Positions 63,631 to 64,000 of a DNA stretch of 64,000 nt are shown here, piece by piece. Numbering within the stretch: the stretch's first letter is position 1; each line of letters begins with the position of its first letter. The position numbers and the translations under genes are program-made. This DNA is from Natronomonas gomsonensis. Lineage in GTDB: Archaea > Halobacteriota > Halobacteria > Halobacteriales > Haloarculaceae. The notes under the pieces are model-generated. The model made no database searches and was not told the DNA's origin. It saw nothing but the letters and a program-made list of their open reading frames with translations. Where the stretch lies: positions 558,001 to 622,000 of the forward strand of contig NZ_JACAWU010000001.1 in the NCBI RefSeq assembly GCF_013391635.1. The letters run 5' to 3'.

Positions 63631-63946
63631 TGGGCCGCATGACTGTCCCTCGGACCATCAAACTTTGTCGTTGAGCCGACCGCTGGAACACCTGAAAACC
63701 CGAGCGGATGGAGCCGCCCGGATTCAAACAAGAACTTCGATGTGGCACCATTGGAACTGAATGAGTCCAACAGAGCGGGTCGTTGTGGGAACAACCCAGT
63801 CAAACCCACGGGCTATTTCGACTTACGTGTATCGACACATACCAACTTACAGATATACTGTTTCTTTGTGCCATACAAAGGTTTTTGAGTGAAATACTCT
63901 TTTTCTGATACGGAGTATTAAGACCATAGACCACCCATAGTCGGGT
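63631..63946. other. AT-rich intergenic region of the element with promoter-like and palindromic sequence
   Basis: These 316 bases hold no convincing gene. The left part has mixed composition with GTTGT/ACAAC repeats near 63783. The right part (about 63825-63946) is the most AT-rich stretch in the window and contains GTGT-ATCG-ACAC and an AATACTC/GAGTATT pair. It looks like a regulatory region for the gene starting at 63947 and, to the left, for the gene starting at 63630. Confidence 0.5.
63893..63919. promoter_or_regulatory. Inverted repeat, likely operator of the last gene
   Basis: AATACTC (63893-63899) and GAGTATT (63913-63919) are perfect 7-base arms. The right arm (AGTATTAAG) also looks like a TATA box about 28 bases before the ATG at 63947, so a dimeric regulator bound here would block that promoter. 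Confidence 0.45.
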
Positions 63947-64000
63947 ATGGCACCTAACGGTACAGACGACGAGAGCGACGAGCGCAAGACCTACGACGAG
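63947..64000 (+). CDS. Start of an unrecognised protein (partial)
   Basis: An ATG at 63947 opens a frame that runs to the window edge: 18 acidic residues (MAPNGTDDESDERKTYDE). The strong upstream TATA-like AGTATTAAG and the inverted repeat around it support a real gene, perhaps a regulator or partition protein of the element; too little is visible to name it. Confidence 0.5.
   Translation, partial: MAPNGTDDESDERKTYDE

Larger units (their letters stand above)
58531..64000. mobile_element. Integrated plasmid- or virus-like element (left end, partial)
   Basis: From about 58531 to the right edge the gene content and base composition change. A probable HUH Rep, an Fe-S helicase, a winged-helix membrane protein, a HalOD1 protein and unknown small proteins replace housekeeping genes. 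Stretches such as 60700-63950 are clearly less GC-rich than the flank, and the host helicase gene breaks off at this point. No integrase, capsid or att repeat is seen within the window, so the type (plasmid, pleolipovirus-like provirus or conjugative element) and the right boundary are unknown. Confidence 0.7.

Noticed and set aside
63495-63809. A 104-residue minus-strand frame overlapping the 165-residue gene
   Set aside because: It overlaps a better frame by about 135 bases, starts in non-coding-like DNA and has unlikely composition for this genome.

Overview
The window is a high-GC chromosomal stretch from a haloarchaeon (class Halobacteria). The evidence is archaeal information genes (aIF1A, RadA, Hef, archaeal-type GlyRS, FAU-1), very acidic proteomes typical of salt-in halophiles, TATA elements about 26-28 bases before start codons (mostly leaderless genes), and families largely confined to haloarchaea (PspAB-like, HTR-like, HVO_A0114-type HTH, HalOD1, CbtAB). 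The genus cannot be fixed from the sequence. I saw no tRNA, rRNA or CRISPR array.

Layout. 1-14.4 kb: housekeeping and repair genes (ferritin-like protein, rhodanese-MBL enzyme, Hef, aIF1A, a KhtTU-like K+/H+ antiporter pair, GlyRS with a four-CBS protein, RadA, PspAB-like protein, NAD-dependent DNA ligase). 14.4-31 kb: metabolic and accessory genes (class V aminotransferase, MFS carrier, PhnP-like hydrolase, SDR, HpcH aldolase, PrsW-like protease, FAU-1, LVIVD-repeat surface protein, UvrA, SPFH protein, HIT protein). A 346-base gene-free stretch at 15535-15880 is full of stem-loops and may encode a structured RNA.

31-51.7 kb: a large anaerobic-type cobalamin locus. An operon-like run reads cbiT-cbiL-cbiF-cbiG-cbiH1-cbiH2-ferredoxin-LAGLIDADG-like protein-cbiX/ferredoxin fusion-DUF3209-beta-propeller, followed by a separately promoted HTH protein. 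Then come cbtBA (probable cobalt uptake) and a chlID-type AAA+/VWA chelatase subunit on the minus strand, cobN-cbiC-cbiE on the plus strand, a minus-strand CbiX-like gene, and cobT-cbiA. Early cobalt insertion (CbiX) and a CobN/ChlID chelatase therefore coexist. Promoters across the locus share a CTAA-N-ACAA type element placed over the TATA position, which suggests one common regulator.

51.7-58.5 kb: UvrB, a methyltransferase, an acyl-CoA dehydrogenase, DUF1684 and DUF5518 proteins, and the N-terminal third of an Fe-S superfamily 2 helicase. That helicase is cut off at about 58531 by an integrated genetic element that runs past the right edge. The element carries a probable HUH rolling-circle Rep, its own Fe-S DinG/XPD-type helicase, a winged-helix membrane protein, a stand-alone HalOD1 domain and unknowns, and is visibly less GC-rich than the flanks.
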